A stretch of DNA of 44,904 nucleotides from Prorocentrum cordatum (Eukaryota > Sar > Dinophyceae > Prorocentrales > Prorocentraceae), in NCBI GenBank assembly GCA_963575745.1, contig CAUYUJ010015735.1, forward strand, positions 145,314 through 190,217. The letters are read 5' to 3'. Position numbers and translations under genes: made by a program. Position 1 is the first letter of the stretch, and every line of letters begins with the position of its first letter. Positions 41,029 to 44,904 of this stretch are shown piece after piece. The notes beneath the pieces were generated by a model. The model saw nothing but the letters and a program-made list of their open reading frames with translations, searched no databases and was not told the origin of the DNA.

Positions 41029-41988
41029 GGGCGACTTTTGCTGCCGAGGGCCGTGCCTCAATCGTTGGCGCAGGTCGAACAGGCCAGGTGGGCGGCAGAG
41101 CCGCGCACTGCTGCGGCAGGAGCCGGCGGCGTGGGGGCAGGAGAGCCGCAAGGCACATCGAAATCTAGGTCGAGCGTGTCCTCCTACAGACGGATTTGGG
41201 AGGAAAACTCAAAAATACGCCGAATGATTCTCCAAAAGTTGTCAAAAGTTGCCAAAGTGGTGAAACATCGTCCCCGCACTAGTTTTGGAGCAGTCGTTGG
41301 GCGTTCTTCCTGTAGAGGGACACGACCGACTGGAATCGAGATCGGGGAGACGCAAGGCGCGGGCCCGGGGGACTCGGATTGGCCTGCCGGGGCCGCCAGG
41401 AGAATGACGAGAGCCAGTCTGGAGCCTGACGCGGGCTCCCGCTGCAAAAGCCCCACGAAGACCAGGCCGTCAGAGTCCACGACGTGCCCGTCGCAAAGCG
41501 CCAGGGCGAGCCCGAGCTTCGGCGAGTCCGAGCCTCACGCTTCCCCGGCATGGAGCTGGCGGCGCGCACGGGTGGGTCGGGGCAGGGGGGCGGGCCTCTC
41601 AGGAGGAGGCTGCTTCGAGGAGAGAGCGCCTGGCCCCGCATTTTGCAGATGAGGCCCGCGCCCCCCGAGAGACAGGGGTGCTTCTCAGAAGCCTTCCCCC
41701 CTGCCCCCACCCGAACCCCCCCTCTGCGCGCGGCTGCAGGAGCCCGGCCTCTGGCGGCCACCCAGCTCCCAACGGCTTCCTTGGGAAACGTCGGGGCGCC
41801 GCCCTGCGCGGGGGGGACCCCCCGCGCAGGAGGGCCCCGAAAAAAAAACAGCCGAGAACTCCTCGGGGGGCCCCCCAAAACGAGCCGCGCGGGGACGCAC
41901 CGCGCGGGGACCTCGGCGTCCCCAACGACCTCGCCGCGCGGACGGGTTTCCGGAGCGGGGAGAGCTGCGACGCTGGGAGCTCTCAAAA
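41029..41988. other. GC-rich DNA, no recognised gene
   Basis: Holds CCTGTAGAGGGACA (41309-41322), shared with 26975-26988, and CTCAAAAATA (41208), inverse of TATTTTTGAG at 26958. The part from 41700 is rich in GCGCGGGGAC words near the MITE pair. Confidence 0.4.
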
Positions 41989-42137
41989 CCCTGACCTTCC
42001 AGAGAGCTATTTTTTAGCACGGGAGGCCTAAAATCCTAAAAAACGAAACGAAACAGCCTAAAACCAAGACATAGAATAGCTCTGGGATAGGTTTTTAAGT
42101 CGGGGGCTATTTTTGTTGCCCTCCTGGAAAGTTAGGG
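41989..42137 (+). mobile_element. 149-bp MITE, copy A
   Basis: It starts CCCTGACCTTCCAGAGAGCT and ends GCCCTCCTGGAAAGTTAGGG, which are inverted repeats of each other over about 30 bp with a few changes. The middle is AT-rich (AAACGAAACGAAACAGCC, CAAGACATAGAATAGCTCTG). It is an AT-rich island in GC-rich DNA. No coding capacity, so a non-autonomous DNA transposon is inferred. Confidence 0.8.
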
Positions 42138-42352
42138 AACCGGCTCACGGCCGCTCCCCGGACCCCCTCCCGGGGCCCAGGCGCCCCAGCTTTCCGCGCC
42201 GCGCCCGGCCGTGGCGACGAGGGGGGGGCCCCCGGAGGCCGACCGCCGGCGTCTCAAAAACGGCCCTCCTCCATGAGGTCTTCGGGGCCTCTCGGAGGCC
42301 CCCCGGGCGCCGACGAGGCCGTCCCTCGGCGAGCCCGGCCTGGGTCCGCCAG
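42138..42352. other. GC-rich spacer between the two MITE copies
   Basis: About 215 bp, very GC-rich, no feature. It may be flanking DNA or cargo if the two MITEs move as one unit. Confidence 0.5.
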
Positions 42353-42500
42353 CCCTGACCTTCCGGGAGGGCTAACAAATAGCACGCGACTTAAAAACCT
42401 ATCCCAGAGCTATTCTATGTCTTGGTTTTAGGCTGTTTCGTTTTGTTTTTTAGGTTTTTGGGCCTCCCGTGCTAAAAAACAGCTCTCTGGAAGGTCAGGG
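42353..42500 (-). mobile_element. 148-bp MITE, copy B, inverted relative to copy A
   Basis: On the minus strand it reads CCCTGACCTTCCAGAGAGCT, GTTTTTTAGCACGGGAGGCC, CAAGACATAGAATAGCTCTG, GGATAGGTTTTTAAGTCG, matching copy A with only a handful of changes. On the plus strand it starts CCCTGACCTTCCGGGAGGGC and ends GGAAGGTCAGGG, so its own ends are inverted too. Confidence 0.8.
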
Positions 42501-42860
42501 AAGCCGCGCGAGGGCCCGAAGCCCCACCGACTCACCGCGCGGCGTGGTCGCCGCCCGGGTCTTTGGGGGGCCCCCGAGAGCTCCGCGGGGGGGGGCCGGC
42601 CCGCCAAGACGGGGCTCCGCCGCCGGAGCGAGGCGGGAACTGATCTGCAGGCCACGCCAAGAATCCGCGTCGAGCCTGCATCGGGCCCGCGTCGGGCACG
42701 AGGAAAACAAAACAAAAAAAAAGAGCACCGGTTCGGGGGACAGGCGGGGCCCCCCGAAGATGCAACGCAGGGGAACAAACGGGTAGACATCTCCGAGGAG
42801 GGGCAGCTGCGCAAACCACCAGCACGGTAGGAGGAGAATGAAAGGGGGGGTCTGCCCAGA
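42501..42860. other. GC-rich DNA, no gene seen
   Basis: G- and C-runs and an A10-like stretch (42712-42722); no motif on either strand. Confidence 0.35.
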
Positions 42861-43040
42861 GTGGGGGGAGCATCGAGCTGGAATCGGCGACGCACCGCCG
42901 ATGGATCGGCGACAGGCCCCCGATAGCGAACCCGCAGGGGTGGGCTATCAAACCACATTCGGCGATGAATGGCGGGTTGGGAGTCGACGCATCTCCCCCC
43001 GAGCCTACCCCCCACCACCAAACGTTGCCCCCGACACCAT
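42861..43040 (+). repeat. Dispersed 200-bp repeat, copy 2
   Basis: CATCGAGCTGGAATCGGCGA, GATGGATCGGCGACAGGCCC, CCGATAGCGAACCCGCA, GGTGGGCTAT, TTCGGCGATGAATGGCGGGT, CGCATCTCCCCCCGAGCCTA align with 36828-37010. Confidence 0.8.
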
Positions 43041-43083
43041 CCCCGGCCAGGGCCGTCCCATGGGCCCTGGGCACGATCAGTCA

Positions 43084-43290
43084 ACATCGAATCGGGAAAT
43101 CGGACCGAATCGGACTGTGCGTCGAGTCGGGCTGCATCGGCATGGAGTCGACATCGAATCGGATCGGCCGCGCCAGAGAGCGCCATGCGATCACCAAGCC
43201 GCAACGGATCACCCCCAAAAACATCGAATCGGATCGGGCCCGCCAGAAACAGCATCGAATCGGATCAATCGGATCGAAGTGGATCTTGGT
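43084..43290. repeat. Irregular ATCGAATCGGATCGG repeat
   Basis: CATCGAATCGG or ATCGGATCGA words occur at about 43086, 43151, 43223 and 43253, twice followed by C(G/C)CGCCAGA. Confidence 0.7.
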
Positions 43291-43588
43291 TGGTAGGTGT
43301 ACACAGCCTCCTGGCCTCCGCCAGGAGGGACTTCCCTGAGATCCGACGTCGCAAAAGCCTGCAGCATGATGAAAAGCACGACCAGAACCCTCGACTCCGC
43401 CTTTCTCCTGCATGCCTCGAGCTGGATCGATCTGTGAGGGCCCTGGGGCCCGAGGATGGGCGGCAACGCCCGGTGCAGAGGAAAAACGGCGCCCATGACT
43501 GCATCCAGCGCTGCGACCTGTTCGACGAGTGGGCCCCCAGACCTCTCGACCCCTTCCCCAGGGCAGGCGCTTCACCCTGAGCAAATGT
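43291..43588. other. No gene recognised
   Basis: Mixed GC-rich sequence; no family seen in any frame. Confidence 0.35.
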
Positions 43589-43798
43589 CTCGAGGCCCCC
43601 GAGGCCCCACGCTGGCCTCCACGCGCCAAGAACGGCGACAGCCGCTCCGATCTCGAGGACCCGAGGCCCAACGCTGGCCTCCACGCGCCAAGAACGGCGA
43701 CCCACCACCAGCCGCTCCGATCTCGAGGCCCCCGAGGCCCAACGCTGGCCTCCACGCGCCAAAAAAACGGCGACCCACCACCAGCCGCTCCGATGCCT
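43589..43798 (+). repeat. 63-73-bp tandem repeat, three copies
   Basis: CTCGAGGCCCCCGAGGCCC starts at 43589, 43652 and 43722; each unit continues AACGCTGGCCTCCACGCGCC, AAGAACGGCGAC and AGCCGCTCCGAT. Length differences come from presence or absence of CCACCACC and an A run. Confidence 0.9.
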
Positions 43799-44034
43799 GC
43801 TCGAGGCGCCCGCCGCCTGGCCAGGCCAAGCCAGGGGCCGGGACGGAGGTGCGCAGACGACTCCTGCGGAGGACTGCGGGGGACGACAGGGGCAGTCTGG
43901 CTCGGGGGGGGGAGGGGGAGGGCGGAGGCTGCGCCGGAATGGGTGCTACCTCGCCGACGCCTCGGCGATAGGCCCCCGAGCTGGCGAAACCGCACGCTCT
44001 GGGATGCGGTGGGCCACCAGGGCCCTATCGAATA
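43799..44034. other. GC-rich DNA, no gene
   Basis: Ends in a short piece (43951-43990, CGCCTCGGCGATAGGCCCCC) resembling the dispersed 200-bp repeat. Confidence 0.4.
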
Positions 44035-44061
44035 GTAGCAGTGGTGGTAGTAGCAGTAGTG

Positions 44062-44114
<53 letters not shown>

Positions 44115-44122
44115 AGTAGTAG

Positions 44123-44160
<38 letters not shown>

Positions 44161-44381
44161 GGGGTAATGGTAGTAGTACCAGTAAAAGTAAAGAGCAATA
44201 GTAGTCGTAGTAGTAGAAGTCGTCGTAGTCGTAGTCGTCGTCGTAATCGTGATGATAAAAGTAGCAGTAGTACTACTACCAGTAGTAGCAGTAGTAGTAG
44301 CAATAATAATAGAAGTAGTAGTAGTAGTCGTAGTAATCGTAGTCGTAGTCGTAGTCGTAGTAATAGAAAAGTACTACTACG

Positions 44382-44414
<33 letters not shown>

Positions 44415-44424
44415 GCTACTGCTG

Positions 44425-44498
<74 letters not shown>

Positions 44499-44759
44499 AG
44501 TAGTAGTAGTACTACTACTACTACTACTACTACTACTAGGGGTAATAGTAGTAGTACCAGTAAAAGTAAAGAGTAATAGTAGTCGTAGTAGTAGAAGTCG
44601 TCGTAGTCGTAGTCGTCGTCGTAATCGTGATGATAAAAGTAGCAGTAGTACTACTACCAGTAGTAGCAGTAGTAGTAGCAATAATAATAGAAGTAGTAGT
44701 AGTAGTCGTAGTAATCGTAGTCGTAGTCGTAGTCGTAGTAATAGAAAAGTACTACTACG

Positions 44760-44798
<39 letters not shown>

Positions 44799-44802
44799 GC
44801 TG

Positions 44803-44862
<60 letters not shown>

Positions 44863-44904
44863 TTACTAGCAATACTAGTAGTGGTAGTAGTAGTACTAGT
44901 AGTA
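44035..44904. repeat. Palindromic GTA/TAC microsatellite with a 378-bp direct duplication
   Basis: (AGT)n flips directly into (ACT)n near 44124 and near 44506, making perfect inverted triplet arms. The complex middle (GGGGTAAT at 44161 and 44539; GATGATAAAAGTAGCAG at 44250 and 44628) repeats at exactly 378 bp. It reaches the window end. Confidence 0.95.

Noticed and set aside
40700-41227. A plus-strand frame with Glu-rich then poly-Gln sequence
   Set aside because: Composed mostly of GAG and CAG repeats; the ends match nothing known to me, and the other strand is equally open.

Overview
The window is nuclear DNA of a dinoflagellate. The strongest reason is a relict dinoflagellate spliced leader on the minus strand at 5761-5740, which matches the known 22-nt leader at every position except one (position 7, A for G). 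It forms the 5' end of a non-LTR retrotransposon of the kind common in dinoflagellate genomes. High GC, absence of any compact host gene and heavy satellite and microsatellite content fit the same lineage. The species cannot be told from the sequence.

Layout. 1-5761 (minus): a LINE-type retrotransposon, cut by the window start, with a spliced leader, a 5' UTR, an intact ORF1 (zinc-ribbon plus coiled coil) and an ORF2 (endonuclease, reverse transcriptase, zinc knuckle, RNase H) carrying a few frameshifts and one stop. 5762-9950: purine-rich tracts, 53-bp, 41-bp and about 170-bp tandem repeats, and dispersed modules. 9951-31640: eight copies of a composite element whose two ends (called L and R here) are conserved and whose interior is a 90-bp satellite. 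Copies 1 and 5-8 read on the plus strand, copies 2-4 on the minus strand. Between them lie AT-rich repeats, a small foldback element (26113-26249) and a 100-N assembly gap (27305-27404), after which sequence already seen about 6 kb earlier returns. 31641-36420: GA-rich DNA, a 41-bp array, a 1.1-kb TAC/GAC microsatellite, a 171-bp duplication and a 1.2-kb ATC-type array. 36421-44904: GC-rich DNA with no recognised gene, containing two inverted copies of a 149-bp MITE, several foldbacks, short tandem arrays and a palindromic GTA/TAC microsatellite.

The only protein-coding material I can defend is that of the retrotransposon. The many long open frames elsewhere follow from stop-free repeat units (90 bp is a multiple of 3) or from triplet microsatellites. 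The main new structures offered are the L-R bounded satellite elements, a family of conserved tails that each run straight into a triplet microsatellite, and the spliced-leader-capped LINE. Alignments between repeat copies were made by eye, so identities are qualitative.
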